From DASXHZ01 sp036488085 (GTDB lineage: Bacteria > Acidobacteriota > Thermoanaerobaculia > Gp7-AA8), in NCBI GenBank assembly GCA_036488085.1, contig DASXHZ010000024.1:1-64000 (forward strand): a stretch of 64,000 nt of DNA, given 5' to 3'. A model generated the notes under the pieces. The model was not told the origin of the DNA, made no database searches, and saw only the letters and a program-made list of their open reading frames with translations. Numbering within the stretch: position 1 is the first letter of the stretch; every line of letters starts with the position of its first letter. This document shows, one piece after another, positions 9,901 through 17,446 of the stretch. A program made the position numbers and the translations under genes.

Positions 9901-10067
9901 TCGATGACGAGAACGACGGCGTATACGCGTTCGCCGCGGACGTGCGCTTCGATGCGATCGTTTTCGGTGAGACGGACGCCGAGCACCCGGCCGTCGAGGT
10001 AGTACGCGTCGCCGAGACTGATGGCCCGGCGCGGAAGTGTTTTTCGAAGACTCCTTTCGGCGAGCAC
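6939..10067 (-). CDS. SNF2/RapA-type helicase with N-terminal SWIM zinc finger
   Basis: A large SF2 ATPase of about 1042 aa. The SWIM finger is CTCPWFQQQHEECKHVW (CxC...CxH) near the N-terminus. A middle region of about 450 residues follows. The SNF2 core then shows LADDMGLGKTVQALALL (Walker A), VVAPRSLLFNW, DEAQAIKNSSS (motif II), ALSGTPIEN, IFSQFTSFLRI and ISLKAGGLGLNLT, with WNPAVEAQAIDRAHRIGR (motif VI). Such proteins are bacterial chromatin-remodeller-like translocases of unknown target. The frame stays open to GTG 10160, but that extension runs into a 34-bp repeat block; GTG 10067, just before the region reading RAISLGDAYYLDGRV, seems a better start. No Shine-Dalgarno settles it. Confidence 0.85.
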   Translation of the reverse strand: MLAERSLRKTLPRRAISLGDAYYLDGRVLGVRLTENDRIEAHVRGERVYAVVLVIDEDEIESSCTCPWFQQQHEECKHVWAAVRAASERGMLPERNLFPTIRHDDVEFVNPWPPAKIREVPPPWKRFLAAVGPAPPVHSKPPQALPEEVAYVIAQVSPHLRPLVLTLFGRARRKNGDWGAWRRLQMDENHLPLVPQFDRETIGLLSTRQWGMRIEPVVSIPASMTPWWMERLGRAGQLYIQQDTDGSLRPIGWDDGPSWSFGVAIRNEAAESAYRIAGEITREGETLPLDEVEAIFPGVIVTNARAGRFDAGGNAAWLNALSASGPVDVPHSDTERFREALLKVPAQNISLPEELGWTVIDQRPQPVLSLQQQPWTAELIGQLDFEYGEWRVRSRSSEQQKTFGRRLIRRHPDVEESFRTRLAGLAMSTSEGYRFRAGQFEDAARKLIAEGWRLEIDSQPVRVAADLDVELSSGIDWFDLNVTAKFGDVSVGLPELLGAAESKRSMMHLADGSYGIVPASWADSLGPVLDLGKREGLALRFRMPQALLIDALLKSTRHKSDVAFADLCRRVADAAPEPRQEPPTLTTALRPYQRAGLGWLHFLRDAGFGGCLADDMGLGKTVQALALLEQIRADGTRRPSLVVAPRSLLFNWAAEARRFAPGLRVLEHHGTEREKNVFDDFDLILTTYATMRLDVKRLAETEFEYVILDEAQAIKNSSSQVAKASLLLRGRHRLALSGTPIENHLGELWSLFEFLNPGLLGSVRSFNRTFASKTAPLESRAALARALRPLILRRTKEQVAPELPARTEQTLYCELEGRQRRQYDELRAHYRAALLGSVRRTGISKSRMQILEALLRLRQAACHPALISAASDSSSAKLDLLVEEVRGVVGAGHRALIFSQFTSFLRIVAEALSEKRYSYLYLDGKTRNRQELVEKFQTPDGPSLFLISLKAGGLGLNLTNADYVFLLDPWWNPAVEAQAIDRAHRIGRAKPVVAYRLIARDTVEEKILELQAKKREIADSIITEDNSVLRKLEVEDLELLLS

Positions 10068-10116
10068 GGTTGCAGCAGGCAGTTTATCCGGCCCAAGAAC
10101 GGGGCGCTCGCTCTCA

Positions 10117-10218
10117 GCCGCACCAGGGACCGTGTGGGGTGCGGCTCTTAGCCGCACCACGGCCCGTGCAGGGTGCGGCCCTTCGCCGCACCAGGGCCGG
10201 CTAAGAGCCGGCCCCTAC
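10117..10218. repeat. three tandem 34-bp palindromic units
   Basis: Units start at 10117, 10151 and 10185, each beginning GCCGCACCA and 34 bp long. The first two end in GGTGCGGC-like arms, so each unit can fold on itself (GCCGCACC with GGTGCGGC). The third ends with the related palindrome GCCGGCTAAGAGCCGGC. The block lies between the converging stop of the secreted propeller gene (10220) and the start region of the helicase gene. It is a REP-like intergenic element or transcript-end hairpin cluster; there is no T-tract for a classical terminator. Confidence 0.8.
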
Positions 10219-10219
10219 A

Positions 10220-11278
10220 TTACGGTACCGGAGACGTGTAGATGCCCGAGGAGTACGAGGCGACGTAGATTCTGGTCAGCGGTTCATTGAGTGCGATGTC
10301 GCTCACCGTCGTCCCTTTCAATCCCACCAGTTGGAACGTATCGCCGGCGTCGATGGATCGAAAGATCCCGCCAGTCTGCGTGCCGCCGTTGAGTCGTCCG
10401 GCGTAGAGACGCGTCGGCGTGACAGGATCCATCAGCAGCGAGACGCCGAGGCTCGGAGTGGCGGGGTTCGGAGCGAGCCACACGTTTCCCATCGTCGAGG
10501 ACCGCCACAGACCGCTGCCTTCGGTGAGCGCGTAGACAATGCCGCCCGACCGGGCCGCGGAATCGATGGCGTGCCACGGCAGATTGTTCTGCACGTTCTT
10601 CCAGGTATTGCCGTTGTTGAGCGATCGCCAGAATGGCGGCTTGTAAGGCTGCGGTTGGTGATCGAAAATCTCCGTCCCGGCGTAAAGACCGCCGGTCGCC
10701 GGATCGCGCGAGATCGTCCAGACGATGAGGCCCTTGCCAACCGGCTGATTCGCTGCGAATGGGTGAAACGTCATGCCGCCGGCGCCGAAATTCGAGATGA
10801 AGATGCCGCTGTCGTCGATATGGTTGTCCCAAGCGAGTCCGATATAGAGCGTGGTCTGAGCGGCAAGCGCGAACAGCGAGCTCACCGGCTTCGCGAATGT
10901 GTGGAGCGGCACCCAGTTCGCGCCATGATCGCGGGAAAGATAGAGGACCTTGCCGATGCCTGCATACGCGAGCTGATGCACCGGCTCCCACAACAGCACC
11001 CCCACCTTTCCGTTCAGCGGGTGTGTCCAGTTCACGCCGCTGTCCTTCGTCACGTACACGCCGTGGACTCCGCCGGCGTACCACGCTTTGGGCGCATTCC
11101 CGTTCTCCACCTGGATGTGATCCACGCATGGATCGTTCATCGGCCGGATCGCCGGTCCCCAGTTGAATCCCGCGATCTGCTGCGGCGGGACTGTCACCTC
11201 CGCGATGTTGAACGGACAGACGGCGGACGCGGAGAGAGCGCTGCCCAGGAAAAGAAGTGCCAGCGTCAGTTGTCGCAT
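10220..11278 (-). CDS. secreted BNR/sortilin-like beta-propeller protein
   Basis: A 352-aa protein with a signal peptide (MRQLTLALLFLGSALSASA, cleavage probably before VCPF). The mature part is built of repeats with the Asp-box-like pattern of BNR/sortilin propellers: VYVTKDSGVNWTH, LYLSRDHGANWVP, FWRSLNNGNTWKN, LWRSSTMGNVW, IFRSIDAGDTFQL. There is no catalytic sialidase signature, so an extracellular binding or structural role is more likely than hydrolysis. It stands alone, between the helicase repeat block and a divergent flavoprotein gene. Homologous secreted propellers recur in this window (39481-42018, 47844-49796). Confidence 0.8.
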   Translation of the reverse strand: MRQLTLALLFLGSALSASAVCPFNIAEVTVPPQQIAGFNWGPAIRPMNDPCVDHIQVENGNAPKAWYAGGVHGVYVTKDSGVNWTHPLNGKVGVLLWEPVHQLAYAGIGKVLYLSRDHGANWVPLHTFAKPVSSLFALAAQTTLYIGLAWDNHIDDSGIFISNFGAGGMTFHPFAANQPVGKGLIVWTISRDPATGGLYAGTEIFDHQPQPYKPPFWRSLNNGNTWKNVQNNLPWHAIDSAARSGGIVYALTEGSGLWRSSTMGNVWLAPNPATPSLGVSLLMDPVTPTRLYAGRLNGGTQTGGIFRSIDAGDTFQLVGLKGTTVSDIALNEPLTRIYVASYSSGIYTSPVP

Positions 11279-11445
11279 GAAGACTTAGATACACCCCTAC
11301 GCCGTCCAATGGCAACGGTTCCGCGAGCCGTGAATCAGATCGAGTGAGTGCGGAACACTCTTCTCGGAGCGTTGACGGATCACCCGGCGCAGGCTCATAT
11401 TGACGGTGTTCAGCAATTCCCTCGACACCGAAAGGAGAGATTTCC

Positions 11446-13026
11446 ATGGCCGACTCGTCAGACGTCAGTCGCCGTCGTTTTCTGCAAAAGGGTGCTCTCG
11501 CCACGGTTGCCGCATCCGTGGGATTGGCGCCGATCGCCGCTCTCGCCCGGCCGGCCGCTCGCACGAAGGTCCTCAAAGCGGGGCACCCCACGCTGGACGG
11601 GCGATGGATCGAGCCCGGCGAGCCGGGTTTCGCGATGGCCGCTTGGCCGAACAATTCGATTTACGCCGGCGTGTTTCCCGGCGCGATCGCGATGTGCAAG
11701 AACAGAGACGACGTGCAGAAGTGCGTCCGGTGGGCTCGCGAGGAACACAAGACGTTCCTGATCCGCTCCGGCGGCCACAATTACGCTGGCTTTTCGACGT
11801 CGCCCTCCTCCAAATCTCCGATGTCGTTCAACGCGCCCGACCTGCTGATCGACGTGAAACCGATGAACAAGGCGTATCTCTCCCCCACGAATCCGGGGGT
11901 GGTCATCGTCGAAGGGGGCGCCAGCAATCAGGACGTCGCCAATGCATTGCGCAAACTCCCGTACGCCGTCCCATCGGGACGCTGCCCCACGGTCGGAACG
12001 AGCGGCCTGGTCCTCGGCGGGGGTTGGGGATTCTCGGCGACGCATTCGGGGCTGACTTGCGACAGTCTGGTGGCGACGGAGCTCGTCCTGGCGGACGGCA
12101 CCTGGAAGGAGATCAGCGGAGAGGACGACCTTTTCTGGGCCGTACGCGGCGGAGGCGGAGGCAATTTCGGAGTGCACACGTCCTTCGCATTCAAGCTGCA
12201 CGACGTGAAAGAGGTCGTGACGACCTTCAACATCGTCTGGGAAGCGGGAAAGCAGGTCCCGCTGCTGAGCAAACTGCAGGCGATCCAGAACGCGAACGCG
12301 TGCATGATCTCGAGCCGCAGCAAGGCCCGCCCGACCTCTCCCGGAGCTTTCCCAAAACGCGACAAGTTGGTCGTGGAGACTCTCGGACTCTATTGGGGCA
12401 AGGAAAAGGAGCTACGCGAAATCCTCGCTCCGGTGCTGAGCATGCAGCCCACCTCGGTCGTGGAGATCTACGAGATGGATTACTGGCGCGCCCGCGATTA
12501 CCTCCTCACCGACGATCCGATCGGCATGTACAAGATCAAGAACAGGTACGTAGAGAAGACGCTCACCGATGACGCTCTCGACAAGATGCTGGACCACATG
12601 GCGGAGTGGCCCGGCGGCTCGCTCCGGCAGGACAACATGGGCATTCTGTTCGCCATCGGCGGCATGGTGAAGAACGTCGAGCGCGACAAGACCGCGTACG
12701 TGCATCGCAACTCGAATTACATCTTCGAGATGGAAACCTCCTGGGCGCCGATCGACGACGAAAAGGTTGTCGCCGCGCAGCTCGACTGGCTGGCGAAGTA
12801 CTTCGACGAGATGCAGGGGTTCCTGCAGCCGGAGTCGTACGTCAACTTCCCCGATCGCGATCTCGAGCACTGGGAGTACTCCTACTACGGCTGCAATCTC
12901 AACCGCCTCTCGGGGATCAAGCACAAGTACGATCAGGATGGGGTTTTCAAGTTCGCGCAGAGCATCCCATCGGGCCGGACCTATCCTTCCTGCCCACCAC
13001 TGGGAGTGACCGATCCCTGCCCGTGA
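11446..13026 (+). CDS. Tat-exported FAD-linked oxidase (berberine bridge enzyme type)
   Basis: A 526-aa flavoprotein with a twin-arginine signal (SRRRFLQKG, then a hydrophobic stretch to about residue 35). The PCMH-type FAD domain shows IRSGGHNYAG, with His111 in the 8-alpha-histidyl position, and PSGRCPTVGTSGLVLGGG, with Cys180 in the 6-S-cysteinyl position; bicovalent FAD is therefore expected. The C-terminal BBE motif includes SYVNFPDRD and YYGCNLNRL. Family members oxidise sugars, alkaloids or other alcohols and pass electrons to O2 or another acceptor. Export folded to the periplasm fits the Tat signal. The ribosome site is AAAGGAGA. The native substrate is unknown. Confidence 0.9.
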   Translation: MADSSDVSRRRFLQKGALATVAASVGLAPIAALARPAARTKVLKAGHPTLDGRWIEPGEPGFAMAAWPNNSIYAGVFPGAIAMCKNRDDVQKCVRWAREEHKTFLIRSGGHNYAGFSTSPSSKSPMSFNAPDLLIDVKPMNKAYLSPTNPGVVIVEGGASNQDVANALRKLPYAVPSGRCPTVGTSGLVLGGGWGFSATHSGLTCDSLVATELVLADGTWKEISGEDDLFWAVRGGGGGNFGVHTSFAFKLHDVKEVVTTFNIVWEAGKQVPLLSKLQAIQNANACMISSRSKARPTSPGAFPKRDKLVVETLGLYWGKEKELREILAPVLSMQPTSVVEIYEMDYWRARDYLLTDDPIGMYKIKNRYVEKTLTDDALDKMLDHMAEWPGGSLRQDNMGILFAIGGMVKNVERDKTAYVHRNSNYIFEMETSWAPIDDEKVVAAQLDWLAKYFDEMQGFLQPESYVNFPDRDLEHWEYSYYGCNLNRLSGIKHKYDQDGVFKFAQSIPSGRTYPSCPPLGVTDPCP

Positions 13027-13153
13027 CCTCGGACCACGAAGAGCATCACACGACGCCGCTCCACTGGGCCGAGGTGTCGCTCGACATCCGGAAGCAGGAG
13101 GGTGTCGCGAGGTCGTCGCCTTCCTCGCGAGCACCCAATCCAGAACGTGATTG

Positions 13154-14428
13154 CTACTGCTGTTTCTGCAGCCGCTCCACCTTCGCCTGCAGCTCCTCGA
13201 TCGTGCGCTGCTGCTCCTGCACGACCTTCGTGACGACGGCGAGGATGTCCATCGCCGAGAGCCCCTTCCGGTCGGCGGTCGCGACGAGGCTGGGGACGTC
13301 TTCGGCGATGAAGCCGACGCGGGTCTCATCAGGCTTCGCTTTGTACGCGAACGTCACCGGCTGCAGCGCTTTAAACGCGTCGACGGCGGCGTTGCGGTCG
13401 AGGTCATGAATGTCCTGCTTGACCGTGCGGCTCGACGCGTTGATCCAGCTTCCGGCGTCGAGGCGCGCGCCGCTGCTGTGGTGAATCTGGTAGAGCGGCG
13501 CCGAGACACCGAGGCCGATGCGGCCGGTGGTGTCGACGACGAGCGAGTAATAAGGAGCCGACGTGCGGACGATGAACGGATCGGTTTCGTGGCTGATGTC
13601 GCGGACGATGAAGTTGTTGTTGTTCGCGACGACGTCCCACGCCTGGAACGGCGAGGCGCTCTGCTCCATCCGGATGATCGAAGAGACCGGATCGTCCACG
13701 GTGAGGTCGCGGGCCGGCGTCGAGGTGTTGATGCCGACGCGCGCGGTGCTGTCAACCCACAGCGTGTTGTTCGGCGTCCCGCCCTCGATCGTGAAGGGAA
13801 CGGTGGCCGCGGTGAGGTCTTCGACGAAGAACTTGTTCGCTCCGCCGCTGAACGTGTCATTCGCGCTGAGCTGCCAATCGGTGCCGGCGAAGCCGGCGAG
13901 CGTCGACGTGTCTTCGAACTTGAGCCGCACGTTGTTCGCCTTCAGCTTGATCGTCGCGGCTCCCATCGACTCCGTGCTGGTGCAGTCCGAGCCGCCGCAG
14001 ACACCACCGGCCGCCGAGACGAAGTCGGAGAAGAACGTCATCGGGGTCGCGTGGGGAAACCTTCGTTCCATGATGGTTGGCGGAACGACGGCACCATTCG
14101 CAACGGTGAAAGAGCCTGACTGCGAAGCCGGCTTCGCATCGGGCTGCATGACGCGCAATTCGTAGGTATAGAGCCCGTCCGCGAGTCCATCGAGCCGCAG
14201 GTTGGGATTCTTGCCGGCGGCAAACGTTTCGCTGGTCACCTGGCCGTCGGGATGTTTGATGGACAGCGCGCTCTCCGCTGCCCCCGCGACCGGCTGCCAT
14301 TCCATCGCGTGTGTAGTCGCTACGAGCCGCGCCGCCCGCTGCTCGATATCGGCAGAAGCGCCGAGGGGAATGAGTACCGCCAACGCGGCGGCGAGTAGAG
14401 AGACGGATATCCGGGATGTCGTACGCAT
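13154..14428 (-). CDS. secreted protein with C-terminal S74 intramolecular chaperone domain
   Basis: About 424 aa. A signal peptide (MRTTSRISVSLLAAALAVLIP...ASA) leads into an extracytoplasmic region with beta-rich repeats (DLTAATVPFTIEGG, TARVGINTSTPARDLTVDD, GRIGLGVSAPLYQIHHSS), typical of trimeric fibre stalks. The last 100 residues form a peptidase S74 chaperone: INASSRTVKQDI carries the Ser-Lys dyad used for self-release in phage tailspikes, then ALQPVTFAYK, GFIAEDVP and a coiled coil QRTIEELQAKVERLQ. I prefer ATG 14428, four bases after AGGAGG, to ATG 14443. S74 domains help trimeric fibres fold; a surface fibre or a phage-derived spike is likely. Confidence 0.85.
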   Translation of the reverse strand: MRTTSRISVSLLAAALAVLIPLGASADIEQRAARLVATTHAMEWQPVAGAAESALSIKHPDGQVTSETFAAGKNPNLRLDGLADGLYTYELRVMQPDAKPASQSGSFTVANGAVVPPTIMERRFPHATPMTFFSDFVSAAGGVCGGSDCTSTESMGAATIKLKANNVRLKFEDTSTLAGFAGTDWQLSANDTFSGGANKFFVEDLTAATVPFTIEGGTPNNTLWVDSTARVGINTSTPARDLTVDDPVSSIIRMEQSASPFQAWDVVANNNNFIVRDISHETDPFIVRTSAPYYSLVVDTTGRIGLGVSAPLYQIHHSSGARLDAGSWINASSRTVKQDIHDLDRNAAVDAFKALQPVTFAYKAKPDETRVGFIAEDVPSLVATADRKGLSAMDILAVVTKVVQEQQRTIEELQAKVERLQKQQ

Positions 14429-14657
14429 CTTTCCTCCTGTCATTCGGGAATGGAGGAATATGGGTCCTCGCCCGTCAGCCGCCCGTGCGCTGGATCACGT
14501 CGCTACTTCGGCTTCTGGATCCGCTTGTGCCCTTTCGGAGACCACCATCATCGCCGTGGGTGAACGCGGAGTGTAAGGAAGCGAATCTGAAACGCTTTCC
14601 TGGGTCGCGTCACTACTCCTTCAACGGGCAGCCCGAAACGCGTAAAGGAGGTCGTCC

Positions 14658-16826
14658 ATGGCGACGACGAAGAAAGAGTACGCACTTACAGTTCCCATCG
14701 ACATCGGCAAGGCGGAAAATGCGGCGAAGAGCGTCCGAGTGGCGCTAGTCGACGCGCAAGGCCGCGTGCTGCAATCACACGTCGTAGCGACGTCCGGCAA
14801 ACAGCCGTCCGCGACATTCGAGTTGGAGGCTCCGCCGCGCGGCGCGCGAGTGGTGGTCGGACCCGAAAACGCGGATGACGAGTCGCTCTCCCGCATGGAG
14901 ACGGTGTCGGTCAACGTGGCGTCGAACGTCTTCGCGAGAGAAAAGTCGGCGACGCTGCGGGCCATCTCGATCGCTCCCTACTATTGGGAGTGGTGGCTGA
15001 GGTGGTGCCGCGACTTCACCATCACCGGTACGGTCCTCTGTCCCGACGGCAAGCCGGTCCCGGGCGCGCAGGTGTGCGCGTTCGACGTCGACTGGTTCTG
15101 GTTCTGGCAGAGCAAGCAGCAGATCGGCTGCGTGACCACCGACGCGAACGGGGTCTTCCACATGACCTTCCGCTGGTGCTGCTCGCTCTGGCCGTGGTGG
15201 TGGTGGTATCTGCGAACGTGGGAGATCGACTACAGGCTGCTGCATGAAATCTATGCCGCCCTCCCGCCGGAAGCGCGCGTCAAGCCGATCCCGCTCCCCG
15301 ATCCCGTGCCTGACTTGCACCTCATCGAACAACTCATTCCGGCAAGCCAGCACCCGGCGAAGCTGCGGTCGGCCGTGGCGCCGGTGCGCCAGCAGGCAGG
15401 AGCGAGTGTCGAGTCGCTGAAGGCGTCGACGTCCGAGTTCTTCACGCGGGCCGAGGCTCTGCGGCCGGTCCTCGCCGACCTCGTACCGATCGCGAAGTAC
15501 AAGATCTGGCCGTGGTACCCGTGGTATCCGTGGCGCGACTGCAACCCCGACCTGATCTTCCGCGTCACGCAGTTCTGCGACGGCGAGGTGAAGACCATCC
15601 TCGACCAGGGCTACGCCCAGACGCAGTGGGACATCCCGACCTCGTACAACGTGACGCTCATCGCGAACGGCGAGGCCTGTTGCGGAGAGGACACGCCTTG
15701 CGGCGATCCCTGTCTCTCGATTACGCATGTCTGCGACATCCCGCGCGCGGCGATCGACCAGACCAGCGGCGGGCCACTCGCCGGCCTCGCGAATCCGGGC
15801 GCGGCGTCGGTGTTCAACCAGGAGAACGCGGATCGCCCCTTCGCTGAGGCGATCACGGTGCAGGGACTGCCGCAGTGCATGGGCGATGACGTCGACTACT
15901 ACGAGGTCGAGTCGTCGCTGTACGACCCGAATACGAGCACGTGGGGCGCGTACGCGCCCATTCCGCTGACCTCGCTCAATCCGTTCAGCCGCACGTACTT
16001 CACGGGGGCGACCGTGCCATGGGTCACGCTCTCTTTCGTTCCCACCGTGGTCGATGGGCATGTCGTCTACCCCTCGCGCAAGACGCTCGAGACCTCGCTG
16101 GTATCGCCGTGGCTCTGCTATAGCGGATGTCAGGTGCTGTTCGTCTGGGCGACGAGCTCGGGGGCGTGGCAGGACGGCACATACCGTCTGCGCCTTCGCG
16201 CGTACAAGGACCAGGCGGGATCACTCGTCGAGCAACAGCTTCCGCCTTGCGACGACGGCGACCCCAACGAGATCATCATCTCGATCGACAACCGGGTGAT
16301 TCCCGATCCCGGCCACGTTCCTGCCGGTACGCCCGGTCACATGTGCGGCTCCGGGACGGTCCACCTCTGCTCGAAGGAGCCGGACGTCGACGTCCAGGCT
16401 GTGCGGCTCGTGCGCGCTGACGGTACGATCGAGTCGATTCAGGCTTGCGGCATTTACACGCGCCAGCCCGGCGACACGATCGAGATCGACTTCGAGGCCG
16501 ATGACCGCAACAAGCATCTCGCCTCGTACTCGCTCATCGCCACGTATGGCGAAAACACGTACAGCGACCTGCTGACCAGCACGAACCTGAACACGAACGG
16601 CGCGGACGCAAAGGGGCCGACGTACTACCTCGCCCTGACGCAGGGTGTCACCGCGCCGGAGTGGGCCGGCGGCTCGATCACGGTGCAAGTGCCGGCCGCA
16701 CAGATGGCGCTGAAGTTCCCGACGCCGTGTTGCTACCAACTCGAGCTGCGCGCGTACAAGCGGCCGATCGTCGGCTGCTCGATCCCGCGGTACGACAACC
16801 TCGCGGAGTACAGCTTCTTCTACTGA
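14658..16826 (+). CDS. large Trp-rich protein with carboxypeptidase-regulatory-like domain
   Basis: A 722-aa protein without a signal peptide. Residues about 115-185 are a transthyretin/CarboxypepD-reg-like beta sandwich (TITGTVLCPDGKPVPGAQV ... TTDANGVFHMTF). It is punctuated by unusual aromatic clusters: YYWEWWLRWCRD before it, FDVDWFWFWQSK and SLWPWWWWYLRTWE within it, and IWPWYPWYPWRDC near residue 285. Many Cys residues follow in the C-terminal half (EACCGEDTPCGDPC, YSGCQVLF). Translation starts after AAAGGAGG. Two small genes follow on the same strand. I do not know a function; adhesion or a structural role on an assembled particle is speculation. The aromatic clusters are far above the composition of neighbouring proteins. 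Confidence 0.7.
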   Translation: MATTKKEYALTVPIDIGKAENAAKSVRVALVDAQGRVLQSHVVATSGKQPSATFELEAPPRGARVVVGPENADDESLSRMETVSVNVASNVFAREKSATLRAISIAPYYWEWWLRWCRDFTITGTVLCPDGKPVPGAQVCAFDVDWFWFWQSKQQIGCVTTDANGVFHMTFRWCCSLWPWWWWYLRTWEIDYRLLHEIYAALPPEARVKPIPLPDPVPDLHLIEQLIPASQHPAKLRSAVAPVRQQAGASVESLKASTSEFFTRAEALRPVLADLVPIAKYKIWPWYPWYPWRDCNPDLIFRVTQFCDGEVKTILDQGYAQTQWDIPTSYNVTLIANGEACCGEDTPCGDPCLSITHVCDIPRAAIDQTSGGPLAGLANPGAASVFNQENADRPFAEAITVQGLPQCMGDDVDYYEVESSLYDPNTSTWGAYAPIPLTSLNPFSRTYFTGATVPWVTLSFVPTVVDGHVVYPSRKTLETSLVSPWLCYSGCQVLFVWATSSGAWQDGTYRLRLRAYKDQAGSLVEQQLPPCDDGDPNEIIISIDNRVIPDPGHVPAGTPGHMCGSGTVHLCSKEPDVDVQAVRLVRADGTIESIQACGIYTRQPGDTIEIDFEADDRNKHLASYSLIATYGENTYSDLLTSTNLNTNGADAKGPTYYLALTQGVTAPEWAGGSITVQVPAAQMALKFPTPCCYQLELRAYKRPIVGCSIPRYDNLAEYSFFY

Positions 16827-16872
16827 GCGGAAAGGACGGCTCGCCGCGTGTTGCGGCGGGCCGTCGTTATTC

Positions 16873-17190
16873 ATGATCGAGCCAACCACCGCCGCCCTCG
16901 CCGTGCTCGCCGCCTGGCGCGTCACGCATCTGCTCGTGGCGGAGGACGGACCGTGGAACATGTTCGCGCAGTTGCGGCGCGCCGCCGCCGCCATCCGGAT
17001 GGAGCGGCTCGCATCGTGTTTCTACTGCGCGAGCGTCTGGATCGCTGTCCCGTTTGCGCTGCTCGCGGCTCACGGTTGGCGAGCGGTGGCGATCTGCATC
17101 CCGGCGCTCTCCGGCGGCGCAATCCTGCTGGAACGGCTCACCGCTTCGGATGAGCCGGCGACCTGGTACGAAGAAAAGGAGACGTCATGA
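16873..17190 (+). CDS. DUF1360-like small membrane protein
   Basis: A 105-aa protein resembling DUF1360: an N-terminal hydrophobic helix (TTAALAVLAAWRVTHLLVAEDGPW), a basic stretch, the conserved SCFYCASVWIAVPFALL segment and a final transmembrane helix (AISGG-like region, then LERLTASDE). DUF1360 proteins occur in spore formers and in phage-like or tail-related clusters. It lies 46 bp after the Trp-rich gene and its stop overlaps the next start (ATGA at 17187), so the three are probably one operon. Function is unknown. Confidence 0.7.
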   Translation: MIEPTTAALAVLAAWRVTHLLVAEDGPWNMFAQLRRAAAAIRMERLASCFYCASVWIAVPFALLAAHGWRAVAICIPALSGGAILLERLTASDEPATWYEEKETS

Positions 17191-17435
17191 GCTGCTGTGG
17201 AAATCGCCCGCGTGTCACGCTGCCGCGTGTCGGTGGTGCCCCTCCCCCTCCGCCTGCCGTGCGTCCGTCACTCGCCGTCTTCCGCTACGAAGGCGAGGCG
17301 CCGCTGATCGTCGTCGGCCACGTCACCCAAACGAAGTACCGCTTCGCCGCCCGCGGCGCCGAGGTCGCCGTCGACATTCGCGATCGCGGGTCAGTGAGGC
17401 AGGTGCGGCGGCTGCGGGAGATGCGGCTCGTCTGA
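17187..17435 (+). CDS. small MSCCG-type protein, hypothetical
   Basis: An 82-aa protein beginning MSCCGNRPRV, with a Pro-rich linker (GGAPPPPPAVRPS) and a C-terminal beta-rich core: VFRYEGEAPLIVVGHVT, YRFAARGAEVAVDIRD, QVRRLREM. I recall small proteins with the same N-terminal MSCCG, proline linker and YRF...VDxRD core near DUF1360-like genes, but cannot verify this. Start codon and upstream stop share ATGA, which implies coupling to the DUF1360 gene. The Cys pair could bind metal. Function is unknown. Confidence 0.6.
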   Translation: MSCCGNRPRVTLPRVGGAPPPPPAVRPSLAVFRYEGEAPLIVVGHVTQTKYRFAARGAEVAVDIRDRGSVRQVRRLREMRLV

Positions 17436-17446
17436 CGCCACGGCCG

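Noticed and set aside
13027..13153. Small gene between the flavoprotein and the S74 gene
   Set aside because: Open frames are short and overlap the 3' ends; no ribosome site or protein-like pattern.
14429..14657. tRNA or riboswitch upstream of the Trp-rich gene
   Set aside because: No cloverleaf or known aptamer core could be recognised by eye.
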